From assembly GCF_963678635.1 (NCBI RefSeq), contig NC_087063.1, forward strand, positions 4,874,580 to 4,938,579: DNA of 64,000 nucleotides. The letters run 5' to 3'. This DNA is from Symsagittifera roscoffensis (taxonomy: Eukaryota; Xenacoelomorpha; Acoela; Convolutidae). Below, in pieces: positions 1 to 11,887 of this stretch. The notes below the pieces were generated by a model. It was not told the DNA's origin. It did no database searches and saw only the letters and a program-made list of their open reading frames with translations. Both the position numbers and the translations under genes were made by a program. Positions within the stretch are counted from its first letter, which is position 1, and every line of letters starts with the position of its first letter.

Positions 1-2230
1 TGCTTTTGAGACATGTAACACATTTTGCAATACTTTGATGAAAAATTGGAATATTTTAATTTGCTATGTCAATAAAATTTTTCTGACTTGTTGAATCAAC
101 CAGATATTCAAGCGTCCAGATTTCGATTTTCAATCTGACTGGTCATTTCGGAAAAACTGAATTTTAATTGAAAGAATATAACACTACTGCCAAAATATCA
201 CAGCAGCGCTTCTAATTGAAAATTCAATACGTTCAAAAAATTAAATTTTCTAATTCTCAAGTTTTTTCAGTTGGAATGCTGAACCTACCATTCGATTCTA
301 GTTTTGTAAATGTTTTCTTTAGTGATTTCTTACTCAAGTTTTTAGGGCTTCTACGACGGTCGCCAAAATGAATTTTTTTAGACGAAAGCTTTGTTTATCG
401 TGGGTTCAATTAACGAAATATCATGCTTGCGTTCAAAGTTTTCGGCTTAGCCTTTAATAAAATTACTTAAAACACATTTATGTCAATGAATCTATTAGTT
501 TACTAAAAATTGTCGGCTTGAAAGCATGTAACTTCTTTAAAAATTGTTAGACGTTGTCCGAAAACATTAGAACTTAAAACTAACAAGCCAATAAATACGA
601 TTAATTATAAGATTTTGTTTCATAGTTTTTAAGAGTCTTCATTAACTGTTCATGAACGCAATACGTACGATGTCCAGTATAATCGACGAGTTTAATTTTT
701 TAAATTTAGTTTAGCTCAATCAGAGTATAGCAGTAAGTCGCTTTTTTGAAATCAGCCTGGAGATAGCTACATTCTTCATTTTGCCTAAAAAATTACTGAA
801 CAAACATTTTTGAAGAAAATACACCATACTTTCAGCAAAGAACACAACGAAAAAATTTTTTTTGGCATGATTTTTTTAAAAACTGTTTTGGTGTTCATAA
901 AGTTTTTTGGTGTTCATAAAATAAAGTTTTTGTTAAAACAATGTGAAAATCTCTCAGTTTTATTTTAATTTTGTTTTGTTTTTGGGTTGACTTATATCCG
1001 GGTATGACTTCCCCCTTTTTTGCTTAAAAAGGAACCTAACTGTCTGGTTAACATGCGGTGTTAAGCAAAAATTTGTACGTAAATCTGTTTACCACTGCTT
1101 TCCAAATGGTTGACCTTGAAAACAAAAAGGTTTATAAAACTTACCAAAGTCTTTTCACCAGCTGACCTTGAAATTGAAAAGATTTGTAAAACTTCACCGT
1201 CTCGAGGATATTTAGAAAACGCATATGATCCATTTCTTTTATTTTGCTTCTTCAAATTGGTTGCAGTGAATTTTAATTGACATCTAAAAAATTAAACAAA
1301 GAAATTTGTTGGATCTCAACACCTCTCAACACAGCTCATTATTAACTTTAGAAACTTGTAAAAAAGAAAGTGAATGAAGCCTAGAGAAAAATTTTTACAG
1401 AAAAAAAAACACTAAAAAAACTGTTGTCTAAATGCTATTTAGCCTTGAAATTAAAATATAATTTTCAAAAAACAACGGGTTAGCAGGTCCTGCCAAATTC
1501 AATCTCTTCATTTTGAATTAAAGTTTGTAACGTCACATGCACTAATACTCCTAATATTTTAATACCCAGTAAAAGTTCAATAACAACAATTTATGACTAG
1601 TATTACCCAAATACAGCAATCTTTAGGTAAAAACTTGTTTGAAAAAACGTATTTTCTATTTTCTTAAACTCATTCCATCATTTAGATTGGATTTGAATCA
1701 TCTTTACGCTTGCAATAAGCAAGCGTTATCAATTCGGACTTTTTTCTAGTTAACAACTAGTTTAACAAAAGCAGTTGAATCACTTGACATATTCAATGCC
1801 CTTCGCTTGACATGCTCTTCAGCTGACATGCTCAGTTTCATGAAAATTTAAATTTAATTATTGGCTGGGTACTAATTACTACAGGGTAGTTTCAGGGGAA
1901 TCTTGAAGTTTTTCGTAAGTTTATTTTAAACAATAAGTTTTTTCCGGCTCAACTAGGGTGTCTGCTCAAAATTGTCGGCCTTGTTTCCGCTTCGTAAGTT
2001 TTGTCCAGTTGCTAATTCAATATTCAAATGTCTTGCTTGGCATGTATTTCTGTTGGATAAAAACAGAAATTTTGAAAATACAACGCTATGGAAAATTTTA
2101 ACACTTTTTGCAAAAATTTTTTTTATTGTCAAAAACCTTTTGAACCGGTTTTCAAAAAACGATTATCCATAAAAACACCGTCTACATTCTTGTGTGCCTG
2201 CATACTCACTTGGTCTCTTTTTGCTTTCCC
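1..2230. other. AT-rich stretch with no gene seen
   Basis: No coding exon could be supported; open frames here are short and of low complexity. A short phrase containing ttttggtgttcataaa is duplicated near 889-920. Nothing else is recognisable. Confidence 0.5.
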
Positions 2231-3340
2231 CTTTTGACTACAGCCTTCGAAAAGGTCTGTGGGGGGAATTTGACCGATAATTTTAAATTTTTTTCCTTTT
2301 CTCAAAAACTAATCCGCCAAATCTATTTTTTTTGGTTTCAATGGTTAAAACGGATTTCAAAAGCTCCCCTATGTAATCAGTCATGGCCAGTTTTTCAGTT
2401 ATATAATCAGTTATGGCCTTCAGAATTGTCAAGTGTTTGATATTTTTACCGTTTTAAAAATATTTTTTAAAATAATTTGCTCAAAAACTAACTACCCAAA
2501 TCTGAGTAGTGAAAAGCTCCCCTGCATTAGCAGGATCACTCTCAATTTTTTACAGAAAAAATTATTGCCCTGGGAGAAGCTAGTTTTTTGAGTTTTGAGC
2601 GGTTTTTTGAAAATTTAACCAAAAATAACCCTCTCATAGCTGAGATTTTGGTTTCAGCCCAAAACACGGGCTGAGCGAAGCTCCTTCTTCTATGTGCATA
2701 CGTCGGAATTTTTTTGACACAAAAAGTTATGGCCCTCAAGAAAGTCAAAACTTTGTTTTTTGACCGTTTTTTGAAAGTTTTTGCCGTTTATCGAGATCTA
2801 CCCTGCCTGATATGAGTTTTTTGGGTTATATCGAAATTACAGATTGTGCGATTCTCTTCTGTTTCAGCGACCAATCTCAAACTTTAATACACAAAAAGCT
2901 ATGATTCTCGAAAATGTCAATTATTTTTGTTTGTTGACCGTTTGGACTTTTCTCGATAACTATCCTGCCAAATCTGATATCATATGCTTAATCGAACCAA
3001 AAGGTTTCTTAAAGCTTCTCTTTCAATTTGCTGCACCCAGTTTCTTTTAGAAAAAAGTAAGGGCCTTCAAACAAATAGTGTTTTGAAATTTGGACCGTTA
3101 TTGGAAGTTTGTTTACTCGACTCGAAAATTACCGTGCCATTTCTCAGGTTAGCTTTCAATCGAGAAAGACGATTTTGGGAAACTTCTCTTCTTCACCCAT
3201 CACGACCTGAGTTTACTTGAAAAAGCTACCGACTTCGGAAAAGTTTTTGAATTTTGACCACTTTTCAGAAACTTTTTGAATTTTCTTAATAACTATCTTA
3301 TCAACTCTGAGATGAAAATTTGGGAAACTTTCAAAATCTC
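2230..3340 (+). repeat. Degenerate satellite, period about 150-172 bp, roughly seven units
   Basis: The phrase (a)aaaaagttatggccctc recurs in degraded form near 2238, 2402, 2551, 2717, 2889, 3049 and 3219. Each copy is followed by a ttttgaccgttttt phrase and then by a phrase like ataactatcctgccaaatctga. Spacing is about 150-172 bp. Units are strongly diverged, so this is an old tandem array. The small open frames inside it are not credible genes. Confidence 0.7.
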
Positions 3341-3886
3341 AAAAGTTTTTGCTCTTCTCACCTATTTTAGTTGAGAAACAACTGAGGTTTTGTGCAAAGT
3401 CTTATGTTTGATATTACGCATTTCAACCCACATCAGTATACCAAATTTAAAAAGAATAATTACCTCCAGCTGTAACTGAGCCCTAGGTTTCCTTCATCAA
3501 CACATGCAAAAGTTTTGGTTCAAGCAGTTTTTTATCATTTTTTTTACTCAAATTTTTTTTGATTGTGCTGTATTGCAAGTGGTGTAGAGCTCCGCTTCGC
3601 CTCTGTGTTTAATTTTAAACTTTTTGCACATTTGATTTACTGCTTCTACCATTTGGTCCTGATACTGAATAGTTATACGGGCAATGTAAAATCACGTTCC
3701 AAATTTTTAATGTTTTTTGTTGTTTCTGAATTTAACAATGCGTATGTTTGAAAAATTATATTCAAAATGAGGAGTTAAAGGAACTCACTTTTTAGAGCCA
3801 AGTTCCGATAAAACTTTTTTGTTTGAGCTAGCTCATCTTGATCAGACCACGTTCCTTCCTTCTTATCTAATGAAATTTTAGAAAAA

Positions 3887-4032
3887 AAAGTTATACAATT
3901 AGTTCGATTCTGAGTTATTAATTTTAATGTTTTACCCAAAGCACTTCTCGGAGTTGAAAAAAGTTATACAACTAGGTCGATTCTGAGTTATAAATTTTAA
4001 TCTATTTTACCCAAAGAAACTTCTCGTATACT
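3887..4032 (+). repeat. Two-copy tandem repeat, unit about 72 bp
   Basis: The block beginning aaaagttatacaa, running through tcgattctgagttat and ending tttacccaaagcacttctcg is repeated immediately as a second copy starting at about 3959, with a few substitutions. Confidence 0.75.
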
Positions 4033-4229
4033 TTTGAAAACACTTCAAATAGAGATCATCGCAGCTTGATTTTGCATAGCAGATCAGTACTGCTTCAAAT
4101 AGGACTTAATAGGGCTTCAAATAGGACAAAAATTAATCCTGAACAACTGTAGTAAAACCTGATTTTCACTTAAAGAATTAGCTATATGAATAGTTTCATA
4201 CGCAATAAAGTTACTTAAAAGAAGTTACA

Positions 4230-4831
4230 TTTCAAAAAATTGCTGTTCATATTCAGGTTGACCCATTCAAACATTTATATGCTAATTTTAACAGATTGAG
4301 TGTTGAAATTTGTGATTTGAAACACAGATGTTGGCACATTTTTGCTTATAGTTCAACTTATAAAGATCTTAGATATTTTTTGAATCAGAACTGATCAATC
4401 GATGACTCAAAAAGGAATAAGTTCTCCTAACTTTTGATTTTTTTTGTTTAAATATTATATCATATAAACATGTAATTTTCATAAAATGCTCATGTAATAA
4501 ATATATAACAGTTACGAAAGTGATGCAAATTTAATTGAAAAAAAAATCCTCAGTTGGTCTATATACTCTGCTCTCTCGATTGTATTATTTTTTGGCTGAT
4601 TTATTTACTCTATATTGGCTGCTTTATCTACTTGGGCTGCTTTATCTACACTATAAGCGGCTGGTATATTTACACTTCGTACAAAAAAATTTAATTTTCA
4701 AATTACAAAAACTTTTGAAAAAATTGCTGTTCATGTTCAGGTAGACCATTTTAAATATTTATATGCCAATATTAATTGCTTGAGTGCTGAAAATTGTGAC
4801 TTGAAACACAGATATTGGCACATTTTTGCTT
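4230..4831 (+). repeat. Direct repeat (about 118 bp, copies at 4230-4347 and 4713-4831)
   Basis: Both copies begin ttgctgttcat, run through a gattgagtg/gcttgagtg core and end with gttggcacatttttgctt or attggcacatttttgctt. The second copy runs straight into the first assembly gap, so the gap may be a collapsed repeat. Confidence 0.75.
4472..4620 (+). repeat. Dispersed repeat, intact reference copy
   Basis: This stretch (taattttcataaaatgctc through ctatatactctgc to gctgatttatttac) is found again at 6319-6418, continuing at 7521-7560. The second copy is split by a foldback element, which makes this one the uninserted reference for that insertion. Confidence 0.65.
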
Positions 4832-5031
4832 NNNNNNNNNNNNNNNNNNNNNNNNNNNNNNNNNNNNNNNNNNNNNNNNNNNNNNNNNNNNNNNNNNNNN
4901 NNNNNNNNNNNNNNNNNNNNNNNNNNNNNNNNNNNNNNNNNNNNNNNNNNNNNNNNNNNNNNNNNNNNNNNNNNNNNNNNNNNNNNNNNNNNNNNNNNNN
5001 NNNNNNNNNNNNNNNNNNNNNNNNNNNNNNN
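4832..5031. other. Assembly gap (200 N)
   Basis: A run of exactly 200 N. The round size suggests a placeholder of unknown true length. It abuts a direct repeat on the left. Confidence 0.99.
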
Positions 5032-6318
5032 AATCGAATGCCAGGCAATGAAAAATGCTAGTCCAATTCTTTTTTTTCAAGTGCATATAATTTTATTAAT
5101 TTCATAAAACTCCTGTAACGCATGGGAAATTGAAAATGAAATATTTGACTAGCTCTTTTTGGAACCTCGGTTTTCACGATGACTTCATCTGTTTGTGGTT
5201 TAATTCTGGTTTCTGAAAATACATCGCAGCCATCATTTGAAGTGCTTTCCTTTTAAATCGTAGTACAGATATTAATTATTGAATTAATTGTAGAAAAAGT
5301 TCTCCAATCACAAAATGATTTAACTGATTAGTTGATGCATACTTAGAAATGCAATGTATTTGTTGAACATGAGTGTTAAAATGTCCATTACACGTTTTTT
5401 TTAAATAGTTTTTGTGGAATTATTTAAGTTTTAATTACAACGTTACAAGTGTTAGATTTCTTAGGCACACTTTCACTGGACAGTTTTCAGACAATGGGTA
5501 ATTTTTCCAACCTGAAATTGAGTATAGAATATTTGCCTTTATTGCGTCTATCAATAATCACAAAATGGGAAGTTAATACTATTTTTTTCAAAAAGAAGAG
5601 TCGGCTCTAACTTTCATTAATAATAAAACAGGTTTTTTCTTACGTGTCAAATAGGATTTTTTCAGTTCTTACATGGCAAATACGATTTTTTCTATGTTTG
5701 AAAAAGCGCCGATTGGAGAGAGTTAACACAAACCGCTTGCTGAATCGGACCAAGCGTTCGATTTCTAGTAGTGTGATTTTTTGCGCCTAATTTTTTAAGA
5801 TTTATAAAAAAAATAATCAGATATTCCTGTAAACTAAAATGCCTGTATACTCAATTGTCTGGCGTGCTTCAACATTTTCACAATAGAATTTTTCAAAGGC
5901 TAATTTTGTTCTAGGAATAGGAATACGTAGCCCGCCAGAGTAAAGGTACTGCAAAGGCTGGCCTCTGAGTCTTATCACTGATCAAAATTAAAACGACGCC
6001 CCTGGCGCAGTGCTGTTTCAAAAATGGCTATTGACTCTTGTCATTCAAAAAAAGCCGAAGGGTCTATTCTGTTATACGGCATAAAAAGTATTCTTTCAGC
6101 TATTTGAAAAATTTGATCATAATGGTCGATCCTGATTGGTTGAAATTAATATCAGCAAAAAGAAATCTAAGAGTGTTCAATGAAAATATAAGCTCAATTA
6201 ACAGTTTGATGTTTTGGGTCGTAAAACAGAAAAGACCCAAAACGAAGACTATGAGGTTGGTTGTATATAAGCCAGCCAAAGTATAAACCAGCTACCATAG
6301 AAAACAGCCGAAAATATA
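5032..6318. other. Intergenic AT-rich stretch with no gene seen
   Basis: No coding exon or RNA gene can be supported. A tggcgcagtg phrase near 5993-6012 resembles an A box of a tRNA-derived repeat, but no matching B box follows at tRNA spacing. Confidence 0.45.
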
Positions 6319-6701
6319 TAATTTTCATAAAATCCTCATGTAATAAATATATAACAGTTACGAAAGTTATACCAATTTCATTCATATGACATACCTTTTC
6401 AGTCGGACTATATACTCGGCGCCCGGGTCGAGATCCCGCTCAAAAACCACTCAAGATATGAGCAGTTTGAGCGGTTTTTCAGCAAGATTTGAGCGGTTTG
6501 AGCGGTTTGGGCGGTTTGGACGGTTTTTTTGGAAAAACCGCTCAAACCGCTCAAATCTTACTTGAAAAACCGCTAAAAAACCGCTCATTTCTTGCGGTGA
6601 TTTTGAACGGTTTTTCAAGCAAGATTTGAGCGGTTTTAAGCGGTTTTTGAGCGGTCTTATAAAGATTAAAACCAACAAAAAGACCTCGAAAGGTTATGTG
6701 A

Positions 6702-7216
6702 CCCCGGGTTGACCTCCATAAACCGAAAATGCTTATTACATTTCAATTGACAATTGGATCAACTATTGGATTGACAAAACTAAAAGAACTTGAAACTCTC
6801 AACCAACAATGAAGCGCTATCAGCGTACACACGAAGACCGGAAATCTAGCGTTTAAAAATGACTGCTCACGTTCTTTTCGTTTTTGAGATTTTGCGTTTT
6901 TTTTAAATTTTTTTTAAAATTTTTGAAACATTTAGATCTAAAAAAAACTTACCAAATTTGATGTTCTCGGCCCTCGTCCTATAGAAAATGGACTGTATGA
7001 AAATTGAGCAAAAAATCAACACCCTCTGTTGCGACTTCAATTGAAAATAGCAAATGAATTTTATATTCATTCAGTAATCTTTTTTGCTTTTTTCTATTTG
7101 CTTATCCTAGAGTTTTTTTTACAATTTTTTTGAGTCTATGAAACTGTAAGAAATTGTAGAATAAGCATTTTATCATAAATGGAAATAGTAGGATAAACAT
7201 TTTTGGTCAACCCACG
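6702..7216. mobile_element. Non-autonomous TIR element (CCGGGTTGAC family), nested
   Basis: The left end reads ccccgggttgacctccat and the right end tttttggtcaacccacg, forming imperfect inverted termini. The same termini bound a second element at 55581-56515. The interior is AT-rich and non-coding. It sits inside the foldback element. Confidence 0.55.
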
Positions 7217-7239
7217 CTAAGATGCAGTTGAAATTTGGA

Positions 7240-7487
7240 GCAAGATTTGAGCGGTTTGGGCGTTTTTTTCAGACAATTACGCTCAAAATCTTGCTTAGAA
7301 ACGAGCGGTTTGAGCGGTTTTTGAACGGTTTATCTGAAAAAAAACAGCTCAAAAACCGCGCAAGATTTGAACGGTTTTGAGCCGTTTTTTTAGATAAACC
7401 GTTCAAAAACCGCTCAAACCGCTCATTTTGAAGCAAGATTTTGAGCGTAATTGTCTAAAAAAACCGCTCAAACCGCTCAAATCTTGC
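7240..7487. repeat. Long hairpin, arms of about 105 bp
   Basis: The right arm of the foldback element is itself a near-perfect inverted repeat. A block from gcaagatttgagcggtttg to gaacggtttatctgaaaa is followed, after a short spacer, by its reverse complement with only a few mismatches and small indels. Confidence 0.8.
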
Positions 7488-7659
7488 TTCAAATTAGGTG
7501 AAAAATCTCGACTCGGGCGCTCTTTCGGTTGTATTATACTTCGGCTGATTTATTTACACTCACAGAGGTTAGACACTCAGGCTCACGTTCAGATTGAAAA
7601 CGGAACGCTTCAGATGAATTTTAATTAGCTAGTGTAAATGTTTTTTTTTCAGTTACGAA

Positions 7660-7835
7660 ATGTTGGTCATCTCAATGGTAGTGTCTGCATTGTTTAATCT
7701 TAATTGGGCTTCCAATGATTGCCCTGGAATGTATCAAAGCTATCATTTTAATGGGGAAGAAATTTGCCTGCGTGCGCAAAAGTCATGGGACGATGATTTT
7801 GTTGCGCTTTTCCAAGTCCAGAGTTTCTGCAATAG
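7660..7835 (+). CDS. Secreted C-type-lectin-like protein, copy 1, exon 1
   Basis: The 176-nt exon encodes a hydrophobic signal peptide (MLVISMVVSALF...) followed by the start of a cysteine-containing extracellular domain with the phrases NDCPGMYQ, FNGEEICL and QSFCN. A TTTTTTTTTCAG acceptor lies only 7 nt before the ATG, which fits a nematode trans-splice or short-leader acceptor. The donor is GTAAGC after a phase-2 break, the same position and phase as in the paralogue at 58155. Role inferred: secreted lectin-like, possibly defence-related. C-type-lectin-like assignment rests on the split FC...GGKLPVPKS...E pattern completed by exon 2. Confidence 0.65.
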
Positions 7836-7922
7836 GTAAGCAATAGTTTATTACTTTACCAAAACGGATCTCTTTAACTATATCCCCCAACGGGTACCTG
7901 GTAACGATTGTCCCCTTATAGA

Positions 7923-7975
7923 GAAACAAGACTGCTCGTATCAGGGCAAAGCTTTGATTGTTCCGACTGCCTATT
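7923..7975 (-). repeat. Terminal segment of a dispersed repeat with TCAGGGC hairpin core
   Basis: The segment starting aacaagactgctcgtatcag is shared, in either orientation, with about 57903-57962, 58440-58505, 59634-59690 and 61698-61755. In the copy near 57920 the centre is a perfect 7-bp hairpin, TCAGGGC-TTC-GCCCTGA. Confidence 0.65.
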
Positions 7976-9379
7976 AATTGGTCTCGAATCGTTTTTGGTA
8001 ATTGAAATATAGACTAACTAAAAAGTTTAGGCTGATAATGTCAAAGTATTACATTTTGACTCGTTTAAGGAATTAATGAGACCAACTAGCTTGCCTCAAA
8101 ACAATTTCAAATGGTTATGTGGGCGGATAATTTGCCGTGCATAAATAGTTCGCATATTAAAACAAAATATCAAAATATTAAATTTCAGCAGCAAAGCCGC
8201 ACTTTAGTCAAATGCAAGCGTTCTCGCTGCCATCAAAAAATTTCTTGATTGATGCCCACGCACAGTCAATTTCTCTAAAATTGTGAATCTTTCCACTGCC
8301 CCTCAAAGCGTGTAAAAAGGATTTTGTTTTCAAAATTCGATATTGATTTTTTATTTTTTTTCTGGTCACAATTTTTCTCACCCTAATGGAGTTATGAACA
8401 AAGAAACTGATTTTTACTATGACCATCTAGCAGGCGTAATTTGGTTTAATTACAGTCACCCAGGTCAACTTGCAACAGACCGACCTCAATTAGCATTGTT
8501 CCAATTAACAATTGCCGACTATATTTTCAACGCGTGCAATTACAATTAAATTACGATAAAAAAAATCTAAATTTGCATCAGGGTACAAGTGTGATAGAGG
8601 GGTCTCAATTTACACTCGCTTCAAGCAGATACTTTAAATTAAATAATCAAGACGCGGCGGTCGGCCGTGTCATCAATTTTTCATCAATCGTAATTAATCT
8701 GCCTTATTCGCGCTAATTTAATCCATACTTTAGTTGAAATTACAGAAGCAACAAGTTGCACAATTTTGAGGCACTCTTTTTGCATTAGGGACCCGGTCAG
8801 TTTCGTGGGACCCCTCTATCACAGTTGTACCTGCATCATAAACTAACTATTACACTACACGTATTACGATTTGATAAGTATTACACAAACAATCAATTAA
8901 ATAGCCGGTGGAAACTTTTCTATACAAAAATCTTTCACCGCAGTCCTCAAAAACTTAACAGAAACAAACAGAAGAGAAACCATTGTTCACATTTATCATT
9001 GCCTTTTAGCGAAAAATTGTTCAATCGCACCCGCACCGAAATTTCTCTGATTATTATATATTATCCGGCGATTTTGTGGTCGAACCAAAAATTATTCCTT
9101 TAATAATCAATTATCTGGTGATTTTGTGGTAGCAGAGTAAAATAATCGATTATACGGAGAAAACAATCCATTAAAAAGCTTTATTTTTATTTCGATTATA
9201 TTGGAATTATAATAGATTATAATAGATTATAATTTAAACAAAATTGATTTAAAAATTCGATCAAAAAACACATAAATGTGTGACGTAAACTTTTTCAAAT
9301 TCTTAGTTGCCGAAAATATGAGCATGAAAATATGAGAATTTTAGCAACAAAACAAGCTTTTAAATAATTTTCGAACTCA

Positions 9380-9850
9380 ATTTCAAGTTTTGTTACGTGT
9401 CTTGTTCTTACATCATTCTGTGCAATGTTACCTCACTCTATCATATCAGAACTCGAAATAGTAAATTTGATTTGAATGAGCGGAATTGCATATTTTCGAG
9501 CTCAAATCTGGTTTATATTGACAATTTTCTGGAATCTTTACAATTGTTTTTGCACAAAATCTGATATACAATGATGATTTTCTACATTTTTGTTGCATAT
9601 TTTTGAGCTCAAAATTTGATTTATATTGACCCATTTAATCATTTGTTTTATAAATTTTTGCCCAAGATCAAATTTACAATAATGATTTACTATGATTTCA
9701 TAGCATATTTTCGAGCTCAAATCTGGTTTATATTGACAATATTCTTGAATTTTAACATATGTTTTTGCACAAAATTTGATTTACAATGATGATATTTTGT
9801 ATTTTTGTTGCATATTTTTTGTGCCGAAAATCTTGTTTATTTTGATGATT
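9380..9850 (+). repeat. Tandem repeat, period 107-108 bp, about four units
   Basis: The phrase gcatattttcgagctcaaa (or its variants) begins units at 9488, 9595, 9703 and 9810. Units 1 and 3 are more alike than units 1 and 2, hinting at an older dimer of about 215 bp. Confidence 0.8.
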
Positions 9851-9977
9851 TTCATGATTTGTGTCGTTTGGTTTGAATTGAACTTTTGCTTTGAGTTTTC
9901 AAATAGAATGCTTTTAAAGAGAAAAATCAATTTTTCTGACAATACAATGAAAATTTTTGACCATATAATCGAATTTA

Positions 9978-10150
9978 TTGCAATTTTATGGCAATAGCAA
10001 TAGTTTTTGTTGCGGTTTTATGGCAAAAACAATAGATTTTATTGCAATTTTATGGCAAGAACAAAAGTTTTGATTGCAATTCTATGGCAAAAGCAATCGA
10101 TTTTATTGCGATTTCATGGCGATTTCAGGGCAAAAAAAAAGATTTTATTG
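9978..10150 (+). repeat. Minisatellite, 32-bp unit, 4-5 copies
   Basis: Units start with ttgcaattttatggcaa at 9978, 10010, 10042, 10074 and 10106, with the last units degenerating. Confidence 0.85.
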
Positions 10151-10984
10151 AGATTATGTGGAGATAAAAATATATTTTAGTGGAATTACAAGGCAATATA
10201 TTCTTGATAAAAATAAACTATTTTCTTTCTATTATAATAGAAAATGTTGCTTAAATTGGTTGCACATAATCGATTATAAGGCAATATTTTCGGCAACATT
10301 TTCTCAATATAATCTATTTTTATCCGAGAAAATTCGGTGCGGGCAATTACAACGCGACGTGCATTGAAGGAATAAAAGGAAAACAATCGTTGATCATTGG
10401 TTAGTGAGCGAAAACAATTTCAATGTAAACGACTACCAAGTCTCTTTAAAATCTATTAAAATGGATTTTATCTATTTTTTGTTTCGCTTCGTCACAAAAT
10501 TTTGCTACACTCTCTGTTGCTGCCCTTTCGATTAATACTCCAGGTTTTTGATGCGTGCTGTTTTTTAAACGCTTGAGTAAACCTAAGCAAACTTATTCTT
10601 TTTTATTTATCCTTTAGGGTCAAACGTATATAAAATTATACAAACATACTTCATACATACGTAATACTCAATTCTTTCGGGAAAACGTTCCAAAAATAGC
10701 CACTCATGAAAAATATGGACAAGTAGCCCACTCATGGACAAGAATCGATTACCAATTAATTTGCTACGAATTAGGATATATAAAAGAACTTTTTTTAAAA
10801 ATAAATCATTTATAATCTATTGTTATAGTTTTTATCGAAACAAAAGAAATAACATTGCAATCCATTTTCATCAGGTATAATCAATTGTGTTTGAAATTTA
10901 TAGAGACAGACGAGTAAACCCCAATATATTTGATTCCTCTTACTCTATGAACATATAATCGCCAGAAATTAATCAGAGAAACTT

Positions 10985-11060
10985 TGTTGTGGGGAAAGTG
11001 CAGATTGGGGGGATCGAACCTGCAACCCACGTATTCTCAATCAAGTGTGTTACGGATCAT
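10985..11060 (-). repeat. tRNA-like sequence, probably a tRNA-derived SINE or tRNA relic
   Basis: On the minus strand a strong B-box/T-arm, gcaggttcgatcccccc (11007-11023), is preceded by an anticodon-arm-like stretch. The 5' half and acceptor stem do not pair convincingly, so a functional tRNA is not claimed. Confidence 0.35.
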
Positions 11061-11628
11061 CCAAAACATAAACGGAGTCTACATAAACTGCTCGTTAAAT
11101 ACGTTAAAGACTTTAATTATGATCCTGAAAGCATAGTTCGATTTTTGTCCCGCATAATTTTATTCTTTTCTTTGTCCCGCAATATTTTCTTGCTTCCTTA
11201 AACTTTTAAAATTTATTTTTGGCATTGGCAACCACAAATTCATAGTTTGTAGAAATAATTGGCAACCATTTTAAAATTGATTGAGCGTGAGGGAGTTTTT
11301 TTAAAAAGTCAGATTTTTTTGTAAAGCTTATCAGTTTTTATTACCAAATGAAACTAAACAGTTTTAAAATTCTGCATTGTTTTACACTTGGTTTTTTACG
11401 AGTAATTTTGTTTTATTTGCAAAGAGACTGAGACAGTTGAATTATTAGGCGTCGTAGGACGAGTTTCAAAAACAATCCTAATATTACCGGAAATAATCTA
11501 AGCTTCGCAAGATGTAAGCTATAATTCGACGCTCAAAGACAAACAAAAAGCGAATCCTAGATTTTAAAAGCGGTCTCATTTTTTCTAATTTAAACTGCTA
11601 AGATTTCATTTCAGTTTTTGTGTTCCAG

Positions 11629-11775
11629 CAAATACAATGGAAAACTACCTGTTCCAAAAAGTAAGAAGGAAGCCGATGACCTATGGTATCATGTGAAGAC
11701 AAAAATTCAAGATGACTTAAACAATCATCGTTATCACTTCCTCGCTTACTTCTATGGGTTTATCAAGGATGTTAG
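11629..11775 (+). CDS. Secreted C-type-lectin-like protein, copy 1, exon 2
   Basis: The 147-nt exon follows the acceptor GTTCCAG and continues exon 1 in phase (2+1). It encodes NGKLPVPKSKKEADDLW and ends YFYGFIKDV, closely matching exon 2 of copy 2 (GGKLPVPKSKQEADKLW ... YFYGYIKDV). The donor is GTTAGA, at the same place as GTTAGT in copy 2, phase 2. This is the alpha-helical 'GGxL..P.S..EA..LW' part typical of C-type-lectin-like folds. The next exon expected from copy 2 is not found downstream; instead a large retroelement cluster begins. Confidence 0.65.
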
Positions 11776-11887
11776 GTTAGAATTTTGGTGTTTAAACAGT
11801 CTTAAAGTTTTGAGTTTTAGTTAAAAGTCAGAACGAGGGCGGTGACTTAACGAATAACTTTCAGCAAAACTGAATGAAAGTTCATGT

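Larger units (their letters stand above)
6419..7520. mobile_element. Foldback-type element with GAGCGGTTT subrepeats
   Basis: Terminal inverted repeats are GCGCCCGGGTCGAGAT at 6419-6434 and its near-perfect complement at 7505-7520, with one mismatch. Both arms are packed with short repeats of gagcggttt/aaaccgctc in both orientations. The element splits a dispersed repeat whose intact copy is at 4472-4620. A second element is nested inside (6702-7216). A clear target-site duplication could not be fixed. No transposase is present, so it is non-autonomous. Confidence 0.7.
7836..11628 (+). other. Copy 1 intron 1 (about 3.8 kb)
   Basis: Bounded by GTAAGC and TTCCAG. It contains a copy of the TCAGGGC hairpin repeat at about 7923-7975, the 108-bp and 32-bp tandem repeats, and a tRNA-like repeat on the minus strand. 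No exon was recognised between 8000 and 9380. Confidence 0.5.
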
